Shown: positions 1 to 5,015 of the stretch, piece after piece | Numbering within the stretch: position 1 is the first letter of the stretch | How the letters are laid out: each line of letters starts with the position of its first letter | Assembly: GCA_028876585.1 (NCBI GenBank) | Contig: JAGWRL010000254.1 | Span: 1 to 5,951, forward strand | Length of the DNA stretch: 5,951 bases | Source of the DNA: Pseudomonadota bacterium | GTDB lineage: Bacteria > Pseudomonadota > Alphaproteobacteria > Rhizobiales > Beijerinckiaceae | Direction: 5' to 3' | Translations under genes and position numbers: made by a program | The notes under the pieces: generated by a model | Databases searched by the model: none | What the model was told of the DNA's origin: nothing | What the model saw: only the letters and a program-made list of their open reading frames with translations

Positions 1-160
1 CGGCCGCGTCGTCGGCGCGCGCCGCCCAGGCTTCGCACTGCGCCTCCGAATAATCCTCGATCGCGATCGCCTCGATGCTGGCGCGAAAAATCATCGCGCA
101 GCGGCGCGCGTCGGCGGGGAGGTAGGGGCGCAGGGCGATGACGGGGTTGCTATTGGCCAC
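1..160 (-). CDS. GNAT family N-acetyltransferase, N-terminal part (cut by window edge)
   Basis: Fifty-three codons are visible on the minus strand, beginning with a GTG at 158-160 and running off the left edge. The product starts MANSNPVIALRPYLPADARR and continues with a segment ending RASIEAIAIEDYSEAQ. The 'LRPYLPAD...IFRASIE...DYSEAQ..AW' pattern is the first beta strand and first helix of a GNAT acetyltransferase, which transfers an acetyl group from acetyl-CoA to an amine. The acetyl-CoA-binding motif lies outside the window, so the substrate cannot be inferred. The GTG start is supported by a GGGAG Shine-Dalgarno sequence six bases upstream and by the lack of an earlier in-frame alternative. 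The gene lies downstream of cysS in the same orientation, 153 bp from its stop; a GNAT gene next to cysS is, from memory, common in Hyphomicrobiales. The palindromic repeat abuts its ribosome binding site. Confidence 0.78.
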   Translation of the reverse strand, partial: MANSNPVIALRPYLPADARRCAMIFRASIEAIAIEDYSEAQCEAWAARADDAA

Positions 161-170
161 GCCGATCTCC

Positions 171-277
171 CGTCATGGCGAGCGAAGCGAAGCCATCCAC
201 CTCTCCACACCCGCCGACCTTCCCAACCAACCCACGCGCACGGCGAGATGGATTGCTTCGCTGCGCTCGCAATGACG
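171..277. repeat. Imperfect 31-bp inverted repeat of the dispersed rhizobial palindromic type
   Basis: The left arm (171-201, starting CGTCATGGCGAGCGAAGCGA) and the reverse complement of the right arm (247-277) match at 27 of 31 positions, with a 45-bp loop between them. The core GTCATnGCGAGCGnAGCGAAGC is a very common intergenic palindrome in Bradyrhizobium and relatives, where spurious translations give 'SEAKQSI' or 'SLAMT'-like peptides. Here it sits between the cysS stop and the start of the GNAT gene, and its left arm overlaps the bases carrying the GNAT Shine-Dalgarno sequence. As RNA it would form a long stem that could attenuate read-through from cysS or stabilise the cysS 3' end. The arms and match count are read directly; the family assignment is from memory. 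Confidence 0.85.
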
Positions 278-313
278 ATCCGAGCGATACAATGGTGTCG
301 AGGAATACGATCA

Positions 314-1927
314 TTATCGCTTCGGCTCCCACGTGGTCGTGCCGTCCTTGTTGTCCTTTATCGCAACCCCAAGAGCAGCAAGTTCATCGCGAAGCTTGTC
401 GGCCTCCGCAAAATTCCTCGCCGCGCGGGCAGCTTTGCGGCGTGCGATTAAATCGTCGATGCGTTGCTGAGTCGATGGGTCCGTCGAGTATGTTCCATCC
501 GGATCTAAAGCAAACCAACCGCCAACACCTCGCACCGACGCCGTCCCATCGGCTCTACCGGTTGATGACACCGATCGCTCAATCGCAATGGGCGCTGTAC
601 CAGCCACCGATGCCGACGATTCAATGTTCATGCTTGTGTGTATAACTACCTTCATACGGCGTGTGAGTTTCATATGGTCGCAAGTGAACCCTAGGAAATC
701 TAGGGAAGCACGCAATGCGGGCAGATGACCGATCCTTTTCAGTTCTTGGAGCCGAACAATCGCAGCGTGCGTATTGAGATCATCACAGAGCGCGTTAATC
801 ACCTCGTCGTCGATTGCTCCCGTCGAAGATGAGACGCCTTGGATCAGTTGGTACCATTCACGGAGTTCTTGCAGCGCTCGCTCTAACTCTCTCGCCGTCC
901 AGTCGATCGGATCGCGATAGTGCGTACGAAGCATAGCAAGGCGTAAAACGTCTCCCGGCCAATTGCTGTCGCCGAACTTCTGGGTATCCAACAGTTCGCG
1001 GATCGTAACGAAATTGCCGAGGCTCTTCGACATTTTCTCGCCCTCGACCTGCAGGAAGCCGTTGTGCATCCAGACATTGGCCATGCGCTCGGAGCCGAAC
1101 GCGCAGCACGATTGCGCGATCTCGTTCTCGTGATGGGGGAACACCAGATCGACGCCGCCGCCGTGGATGTCGAACACGTTTTTGTCGGCGTCCTCGCAAG
1201 ACAAGCCGCCGCCGAACGGCTCCAGCAGCGTCTTCATCGACATCGCCGAGCATTCGATGTGCCAGCCGGGCCGGCCCGGCGCGGCGACGCCGGCCGGGCT
1301 CGGCCACGACGGCTCGCCGGGTTTGGACGGCTTCCACAGCACGAAATCCATCGGATCGCGCTTGTAGGGCGCGACTTCCACCCGCGCGCCGGCGAGCATC
1401 TCGTCGAGCGGCCGCCGCGCCAGCGAACCGTAGCGCGGCGCGCGCGGCAAAGCGTCCATCGCGCCGGGGCTGAACAGCACATGATCTTCGGCGACATAAG
1501 CGATGCCGCGCGCGACGAGGCGCTCGATCAGCGCCCGCATTTCGGCGATGTGATCGGTGGCGCGCGGCTCGTGCGTCGGGGCGAGGCAGCCGAGCGCGGC
1601 GACGTCGTCGCGATATTGCGCCAGCGTCTGCGACGTCACGCGCGCGATCGCTTCGTTGAGGGGGACGCCGGGAAAGTCGCGGGCGGCGCGGGCGTTGATC
1701 TTGTCGTCGACGTCGGTGACGTTGCGGGCGTAGATCACCCGATCCTCGCCATAGACCTGCCGCAGCAGGCGGAAAACCAGGTCGAACACGATGGCGGCGC
1801 GGCCGTTGCCGATATGGGCGTAATCGTAGACCGTCGGGCCGCAGACATACATGCGCACGCGCGCCGGGTCGATCGGCGCGAAGGGCTGCTTCGTCCGCGT
1901 CAGCGTGTTGTAGAAGCTCAGCGACAT
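314..1927 (-). CDS. cysS: Cysteinyl-tRNA synthetase with an extended C-terminal linker
   Basis: This 537-residue class I aminoacyl-tRNA synthetase charges tRNA-Cys with cysteine in the cytoplasm. Visible signatures in order are: the first zinc-ligand cysteine in YVCGPTVYD (C29); the HIGH-type motif HIGN (38-41); NVTDVDDKI (69-77); GWHIECSAM with the second zinc cysteine (C226); FPHHENE with the remaining zinc ligands (H265 and E269 by analogy with E. coli); and KMSKS (298-302). A DALR-like helical region follows, then a final segment ending [14 protein letters not shown]. The ATG at 1927 is preferred over an in-frame ATG at 1969, because [10 protein letters not shown] is the family-like beginning and the upstream ATG has no Shine-Dalgarno sequence. 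Most bacterial homologues are about 460-500 residues. The excess lies in a Ser/Thr/Ala-rich linker at about residues 415-489 (bases 461-685). The 3' part (to about base 1080) is near 54% GC, whereas the 5' part is near 70%. All catalytic motifs are intact, so the enzyme should be active. Confidence 0.96.
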   Translation of the reverse strand: MSLSFYNTLTRTKQPFAPIDPARVRMYVCGPTVYDYAHIGNGRAAIVFDLVFRLLRQVYGEDRVIYARNVTDVDDKINARAARDFPGVPLNEAIARVTSQTLAQYRDDVAALGCLAPTHEPRATDHIAEMRALIERLVARGIAYVAEDHVLFSPGAMDALPRAPRYGSLARRPLDEMLAGARVEVAPYKRDPMDFVLWKPSKPGEPSWPSPAGVAAPGRPGWHIECSAMSMKTLLEPFGGGLSCEDADKNVFDIHGGGVDLVFPHHENEIAQSCCAFGSERMANVWMHNGFLQVEGEKMSKSLGNFVTIRELLDTQKFGDSNWPGDVLRLAMLRTHYRDPIDWTARELERALQELREWYQLIQGVSSSTGAIDDEVINALCDDLNTHAAIVRLQELKRIGHLPALRASLDFLGFTCDHMKLTRRMKVVIHTSMNIESSASVAGTAPIAIERSVSSTGRADGTASVRGVGGWFALDPDGTYSTDPSTQQRIDDLIARRKAARAARNFAEADKLRDELAALGVAIKDNKDGTTTWEPKR

Positions 1928-2062
1928 GAAAACCCCGATCCCGCGCGTGAGTGAGGGCCGCCCCCTCATACGTCAGAATCAGAAAAAGACGCGATGGGCC
2001 GGCCGCTCGATCAGCGACGGATAATTCGACCCCGGCAAATGCGCGACTGCGTCATGGGCGGG

Positions 2063-2092
2063 CTTATGGGGGCGCAGGCGGGCGCGTGTCAA
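2063..2092 (-). promoter_or_regulatory. Candidate sigma70-type promoter for cysS
   Basis: On the minus strand a perfect TTGACA (2087-2092) is followed after 18 bp by CATAAG (2063-2068), four of six matches to the -10 consensus. Transcription would start near 2056 and leave a leader of about 130 nt before the cysS ATG. That leader contains a small hairpin with 6-bp stem TGAGGG/CCCTCA at 1952-1968. The long leader is inferred; another promoter closer to cysS is possible. Confidence 0.45.
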
Positions 2093-2103
2093 GCGAAAGG
2101 CGT

Positions 2104-2132
2104 TTGACGTTTATACGGAATTTCCGTAGACT
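2104..2132 (+). promoter_or_regulatory. Promoter of the toxin-antitoxin operon
   Basis: TTGACG (2104-2109), 17 bp, then TAGACT (2127-2132) gives five and four matches to the sigma70 -35 and -10 consensus at the ideal spacing. A start about seven bases after the -10 falls at 2138-2140, on the GTG start codon of the toxin gene at 2139. The toxin message would then be leaderless, which fits the absence of any Shine-Dalgarno sequence there. Confidence 0.6.
2114..2128. promoter_or_regulatory. Palindromic operator candidate for toxin-antitoxin autoregulation
   Basis: TACGGAA-T-TTCCGTA is a perfect inverted repeat with 7-bp arms around one central base. It lies wholly between the -35 and -10 boxes except for its last two bases, which form the first two bases of the -10. 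A protein bound here would block RNA polymerase. The natural candidate is the XRE-type antitoxin encoded by the operon's second gene, since antitoxins of such pairs usually repress their own promoter. The palindrome is seen directly; the ligand is inferred. Confidence 0.6.
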
Positions 2133-2138
2133 TACGTT

Positions 2139-2426
2139 GTGGCGAACAAGTTTGAGTGGGACGAGGCGAAGGCCGCGAACCATCTCGCCAAGCATGGCGT
2201 TTCCTTCGACGAAGCCATTCTAAAGTTCAACGACCCAGAAGGAGTGATCGTCCTGGCCGCTCGGCCGATGGACAAAGAGGATCGCTTCAAGTCCATCGGG
2301 CGCGTCAGCGCCTTTATCTATACCGTTGTTTTCACCTATCGCGGCGAGGTCGGGCGGGTCATTTCCGCTCCACACCCCAATCCGCCTGAGGAGAGACGCT
2401 ATGGCGATCATTCGTTACAAACTTGA
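2139..2426 (+). CDS. BrnT-like (DUF497) type II toxin, possibly impaired
   Basis: This 95-residue protein begins MANKFEWDEAKAANHLAKHG and continues VSFDEA (21-26), RFKSIGR (49-55) and an RVISA strand (73-77), the order of conserved blocks in BrnT toxins. BrnT proteins have a RelE-like fold and act as ribonucleases that inhibit translation. The GTG at 2139 is the only plausible start: an in-frame TAG lies twelve bases upstream and the FEWD block must be included. There is no Shine-Dalgarno sequence, and the predicted transcription start coincides with the GTG. The usual basic tail (pattern ISARRA..xER..Y) reads ISAPHPNPPEERRYG (75-89) here, so arginines expected just after ISA are replaced by Pro and His. 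Because those arginines are thought to contribute to activity, the toxin may be weak or dead. Its end overlaps the antitoxin gene by 26 bases. GC is about 59%, below the flanking genes. Confidence 0.8.
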   Translation: MANKFEWDEAKAANHLAKHGVSFDEAILKFNDPEGVIVLAARPMDKEDRFKSIGRVSAFIYTVVFTYRGEVGRVISAPHPNPPEERRYGDHSLQT

Positions 2427-2763
2427 CCCGAACGACCTGCGGGGACCTTCCCCCGAATCTCAAGCGCGGATCGACGCGCTCACCCCTGAGCAGATCGAGG
2501 AGAACGCCCGCACCGATCCCGACAATCCGCCTTCCACCGATGAAGAGTTGGCGCGTGGCGCCTTCGGTCGCGCCGTCCGGCTGACGCGCGAAAATCTCGG
2601 CCTGTCTCAGAGCGAATTCGCGCGCGCGTTCCACATCAATCTTCGCAGGCTGCAAGACTGGGAGCAAGGGCGCGTCAGCCCCGATTCCGTCACTTTGGCC
2701 TATCTCAAGCTCATCCAGCGCGAGGCCGGAATGGTCAGGCGCGTGCTCGAGACCGCGCCCTGA
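2401..2763 (+). CDS. XRE-family helix-turn-helix antitoxin partner of the BrnT-like toxin
   Basis: This is a 120-residue cytoplasmic DNA-binding protein. Residues 1-50 are charged and Pro-rich and include DPDNPPSTDEELARG (39-53), which resembles the toxin-facing motif of BrnA antitoxins. Residues about 55-107 form a Cro/C1-type helix-turn-helix with LGLSQSEFARAF (66-77) and LQDWEQGRVSPD (84-95), similar to the HTH of COG2944-type regulators. The ATG at 2401 is chosen over an upstream in-frame ATG (2326) because it has a strong GAGGAGAG Shine-Dalgarno sequence and begins MAIIRYKL. The gene overlaps the toxin by 26 bases, so the two should be translationally coupled, with the antitoxin favoured by its better ribosome binding site. 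It probably neutralises the toxin and represses the operon through the palindrome at 2114-2128. Its stop lies 6 bp from the convergent lysC stop. Toxin-first gene order is typical of brnTA operons. Confidence 0.83.
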   Translation: MAIIRYKLDPNDLRGPSPESQARIDALTPEQIEENARTDPDNPPSTDEELARGAFGRAVRLTRENLGLSQSEFARAFHINLRRLQDWEQGRVSPDSVTLAYLKLIQREAGMVRRVLETAP

Positions 2764-2769
2764 CGCGCC

Positions 2770-4008
2770 TCATTCCGTCCTGTCGAGCCCATACAGCGTG
2801 TGCAGCGTGCGCACCGCCAGTTCCAGATAGGCTTCGTCGATCAGCACCGAGAACTTGATCTCCGAGGTGGTGATCGCGCGGATGTTGATGCCCTTCTCCG
2901 CCAGCGCCTTGAACGCGCGCGCCGCGACGCCGGTGTGCGAGCGCATGCCGACGCCGATCGCCGACACCTTCACCACGTCCTGCGCGCCGTGGATCGCGCC
3001 ATAGCCTAGAACTTCCGACGAGGCTTCGAGGATCGCCATCGCGCGCTTGAACTCGGCGGTCGGCACGGTGAAGGTGATGTCGGTGTGCTTGGCGTCGTCC
3101 GACACCACCTGGATGATCATGTCGACGTTGATGTTGGCGTCGGCCAGCGGCCCGAAAATGGCGGCGGCGACGCCGGGCTTGTCGGCGACCTTGCGCAGAG
3201 TGATCTGCGCCTCGTCGCGCGAAAAGGCGATGCCGGTGACGACCTGTTGCTCCACGATATCCTCCTCCTCGCAGATCAGCGTGCCGAGCTTGGGCTCGGC
3301 GGGATCGTCGAACGACGAGCGCACATAGGTCTTCACCTTGTGCACCATCGCCACCTCGACCGAACGCACCTGCAAAACCTTGGCCCCGAGCGAGGCCATT
3401 TCGAGCATTTCCTCGAACGAAACCTTGTCGAGCCGCTTCGCCTTGGGCGCCACGCGCGGATCGGTGGTGTAGACGCCGTCGACGTCGGTGTAGATGTCGC
3501 AGCGGTCGGCGTGCAGCGCGGCGGCGAGCGCGACGGCGGAGGTGTCGGAGCCGCCGCGGCCGAGCGTCGTCACCCGCCCTGTCACGGCGTGGACGCCCTG
3601 AAAACCCGCGACCACGGCGACCTGCCCCTGCGCGAACCCCTTGATGATGTTCGACCCGTCGACGCCGGCGATGCGGGCCGAGCCATGCGCGTCGTCGGTG
3701 ACGAGTGGGATCTGCCAGCCCTGCCACGACCGCGCCGGTATGCCCATGCCCGACAGCACGATGGCGAGCAGGCCGGCGGTGACGAGTTCGCCCGAGGCGA
3801 CCACGGCGTCGTATTCGGCCTTGTCGTAGAGCGGCGCGGCCTCGCTCACCCAGCCGACCAGTTCGTTGGTCTTGCCCGACATCGCCGAGACAACGACGGC
3901 GACCTCGTGGCCCGCGTCGACCTCGCGTTTGACATGGCGCGCGGCGTTGCGGATGCGATCGAGATTGGCGACGCTCGTGCCGCCGAATTTAAGGACCAGA
4001 CGCGACAT
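2770..4008 (-). CDS. lysC: Aspartate kinase
   Basis: This 412-residue enzyme phosphorylates L-aspartate with ATP, the first step toward lysine, diaminopimelate, threonine, methionine and isoleucine. The kinase domain shows KFGGTSV (7-13), ASGELVTAGL (71-80), LGRGGSDTSA (149-158) and YTDVDGVYTTDPR (173-185). Two ACT-type regulatory domains follow at roughly 266-335 and 346-410, with TDITFTVP (309-316), IGVGMRSHTGVAARAF (351-366) and INIRAITTSEIKFSVLI (374-390). This arrangement and length match the Lys/Thr feedback-inhibited LysC class found in alphaproteobacteria and Corynebacterium. The ATG at 4008 begins with the family-typical MSRLVLKFGG; only a weak GAG Shine-Dalgarno sequence precedes it. 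It diverges from ubiG across 90 bp and converges with the antitoxin gene across 6 bp. No intrinsic terminator is visible at its 3' end, so read-through would run antisense into the toxin-antitoxin genes. Confidence 0.97.
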   Translation of the reverse strand: MSRLVLKFGGTSVANLDRIRNAARHVKREVDAGHEVAVVVSAMSGKTNELVGWVSEAAPLYDKAEYDAVVASGELVTAGLLAIVLSGMGIPARSWQGWQIPLVTDDAHGSARIAGVDGSNIIKGFAQGQVAVVAGFQGVHAVTGRVTTLGRGGSDTSAVALAAALHADRCDIYTDVDGVYTTDPRVAPKAKRLDKVSFEEMLEMASLGAKVLQVRSVEVAMVHKVKTYVRSSFDDPAEPKLGTLICEEEDIVEQQVVTGIAFSRDEAQITLRKVADKPGVAAAIFGPLADANINVDMIIQVVSDDAKHTDITFTVPTAEFKRAMAILEASSEVLGYGAIHGAQDVVKVSAIGVGMRSHTGVAARAFKALAEKGINIRAITTSEIKFSVLIDEAYLELAVRTLHTLYGLDRTE

Positions 4009-4028
4009 TTCGTCTCGAAGCGTAAGGG

Positions 4029-4057
4029 CTTACTCGCCCGGGAGAGGCGCGTATAAA
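4029..4057 (+). promoter_or_regulatory. Weak candidate promoter of ubiG
   Basis: A good -10, TATAAA (4052-4057), is present on the plus strand, but the hexamer 17 bp upstream (CTTACT, 4029-4034) matches the -35 consensus poorly. Predicted initiation near 4064 leaves a leader of about 35 nt. The -10 shares bases with the lysC -10 on the other strand, so the two promoters could not be occupied at once. Confidence 0.3.
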
Positions 4058-4078
4058 GGCGGCTCCCAATCCGGTCAA
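4050..4078 (-). promoter_or_regulatory. Promoter of lysC
   Basis: On the minus strand TTGACC (4073-4078) is followed after 17 bp by TATACG (4050-4055), five and four consensus matches at ideal spacing. The predicted start near 4043 gives a leader of about 35 nt. The leader includes a small 5-bp inverted repeat, GTAAG-GG-CTTAC, at 4022-4033. Its -10 overlaps the plus-strand TATAAA that may serve ubiG. Confidence 0.6.
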
Positions 4079-4098
4079 CGACGCCTCCAGGAAAAGCC

Positions 4099-4833
4099 AT
4101 GTCCGCCGCCGCCAGCCTGAAGCCCGATGAGGTCGCCCGCTTCGACGCGCTCGCCGCCGATTGGTGGAACCCCGACGGGCCGATGGCGCCGCTGCACAGG
4201 ATCAACCCGGTCCGCATCGGCTGGCTGGTCGAGACGCTGGCGCGCCGGTTCCAAGCGCAGGGCCCCGCGCCGCTCGAAGGGCGGTCGATCCTCGACATCG
4301 GCTGCGGCGCCGGGCTGTTGAGCGAGCCGTTGTCGCGGCTCGGCGCCCGCGTCACCGGCCTCGACCCCGCGCCCTCGGCGATCGCCGCCGCGCGCGCCCA
4401 CGCCGAGGCGACCGGCGCGGAGCTGACCTATCGCGCCGGAACGGTCGAGGATCTGGCGGCGGAGGGAGCGAAATTCGACGCGGTGCTGGCGATGGAGGTG
4501 GTCGAGCATGTCGAGGACGTCGCCGGCTTCATCGCGACCGCCGCCTCGCTCGCAGCGCCGGGCGGGATTCTCTGCCTGTCGACGCTCAACCGCACCGCGA
4601 AAAGCTTTGCGCTCGCCATCGTCGGCGCCGAATACCTGCTGCGCTGGGTCCCGAACGGCACCCATCGCTGGGAGCAGTTCGTCACGCCGCTGGAACTGAC
4701 GGGCGCCCTGCGCCGCGCCGGCTTCGTCGTCACCGCCCGCCGCGGCCTGGTCTACGATCCGCTGCGGCGCGACTGGCGGCTGTCGGAGGATATGGCGGTG
4801 AACTATTTTGTGGCGGCTGTGGCGAGAGGCTAA
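4099..4833 (+). CDS. ubiG: Ubiquinone biosynthesis O-methyltransferase
   Basis: This 244-residue class I SAM-dependent methyltransferase carries out the two O-methylations of ubiquinone synthesis, at the 2-polyprenyl-6-hydroxyphenol and 3-demethylubiquinol steps. The UbiG-type N-terminus has EVARFDALAADWWNPDGPMA (11-30) followed by PLHRINPVRI (31-40). The SAM-binding motif I is ILDIGCGAGLLSEPLSRLGA (64-83), with the acidic residue of the next strand in VTGLDP (85-90). Motif II/III regions are FDAVLAMEVVEHVED (126-140) and LAAPGGILCLSTLNRT (151-166). RWVPNGTHRWEQFVTP (182-197), RGLVYDPL (215-222) and VNYFVAA (234-240) are further UbiG hallmarks. Length matches the family. The ATG is supported by an AGGA Shine-Dalgarno sequence seven bases upstream. 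It is divergent from lysC, a pairing that I recall as common in Hyphomicrobiales. High GC (near 70%) fits native chromosomal DNA. Confidence 0.96.
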   Translation: MSAAASLKPDEVARFDALAADWWNPDGPMAPLHRINPVRIGWLVETLARRFQAQGPAPLEGRSILDIGCGAGLLSEPLSRLGARVTGLDPAPSAIAAARAHAEATGAELTYRAGTVEDLAAEGAKFDAVLAMEVVEHVEDVAGFIATAASLAAPGGILCLSTLNRTAKSFALAIVGAEYLLRWVPNGTHRWEQFVTPLELTGALRRAGFVVTARRGLVYDPLRRDWRLSEDMAVNYFVAAVARG

Positions 4834-4863
4834 GCGGAGCTTCATAGGACCGCGAATATCTCC

Positions 4864-5015
4864 TTAGGGTCCGCCGAGCGCGAAAACGGCGACGACGGGC
4901 TTGTAGTTGGTCGACTTGGGATCGGAGAGGGCTTGTCGAAGTAACGGCGAAGGTCGTCGTAGCCGCCGATGCGTTTGCCGTCGATGAAGGTCTGCGGCGG
5001 CGTCTTGACATTGTG
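4864..5015 (-). pseudogene. Remnant of a glutaredoxin-like redox protein, 5'-truncated and frameshifted
   Basis: Reading the minus strand from 5015, the frame encodes HNVKTPPQTFIDGKRIGGYD followed by DLRRYFDKP. That is the C-terminal half of a glutaredoxin-like domain: the TPQ.FIDG cis-proline strand and the GGYDDL helix that contacts glutathione. At about 4929-4931 (the CCC/GGG run) homology moves to another frame, which continues LSDPKSTNYKPVVAVFAL and stops at 4864-4866. Joining the two frames needs only one restored base. From memory, this pattern resembles glutaredoxin domains fused to MauE/DoxX-type membrane proteins (HGVKTTPQTFIDG...YRPVIALFA). If so, the CxxC active site upstream and the membrane part downstream are both missing. 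The fragment starts directly after the tetR stop and in the same frame as tetR. It cannot encode a working enzyme. Confidence 0.75.

Noticed and set aside
283..321. Inverted repeat AGCGATA/TATCGCT overlapping the cysS stop codon
   Set aside because: The arms are only 7 bp with a 25-base loop and no T-run follows in the transcription direction, so it does not qualify as an intrinsic terminator.
150..332. Short minus-strand reading frame giving a peptide with SLRAQRSNPS and FASLAMTG
   Set aside because: It is the spurious translation of both arms of the palindromic repeat, a well-known source of false hypothetical proteins.
175..645. 156-codon plus-strand reading frame across the repeat and the cysS 3' end
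   Set aside because: It lies antisense to cysS, its composition is unlike a folded protein, and it exists because of codon bias on the opposite strand.
1265..1280. Perfect 16-bp palindrome GCCGGGCCGGCCCGGC inside cysS
   Set aside because: It encodes the conserved PGRPG stretch before the WHIECSAM motif using GC-rich codons; chance symmetry is the simpler explanation.
1064..1954. 296-codon plus-strand reading frame antisense to cysS
   Set aside because: The product is rich in Arg, Ala and His without domain motifs, and cysS on the other strand has every catalytic motif; this is a high-GC shadow.
1928..1969. N-terminal extension of cysS from an in-frame ATG at 1969
   Set aside because: No Shine-Dalgarno sequence precedes it, and the added residues are absent from family N-termini; the ATG at 1927 fits the conserved beginning.
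1928..2062. Possible riboswitch or T-box-like leader in the long cysS 5' region
   Set aside because: No conserved T-box or other riboswitch core is visible, T-boxes are not expected in alphaproteobacteria, and only a 6-bp hairpin at 1952-1968 is present.
2326..2400. Longer antitoxin starting at the in-frame ATG at 2326
   Set aside because: The extra residues only translate the overlapping toxin frame, and the ATG at 2401 has a strong Shine-Dalgarno sequence.
3085..4056. 323-codon plus-strand reading frame antisense to lysC
   Set aside because: The long shadow frame is typical of GC-rich genes, and lysC is fully supported on the minus strand.
4075..4845. 256-codon minus-strand reading frame antisense to ubiG
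   Set aside because: It is a shadow of ubiG with low-complexity Arg/Gly/Ala composition and no recognisable domain.
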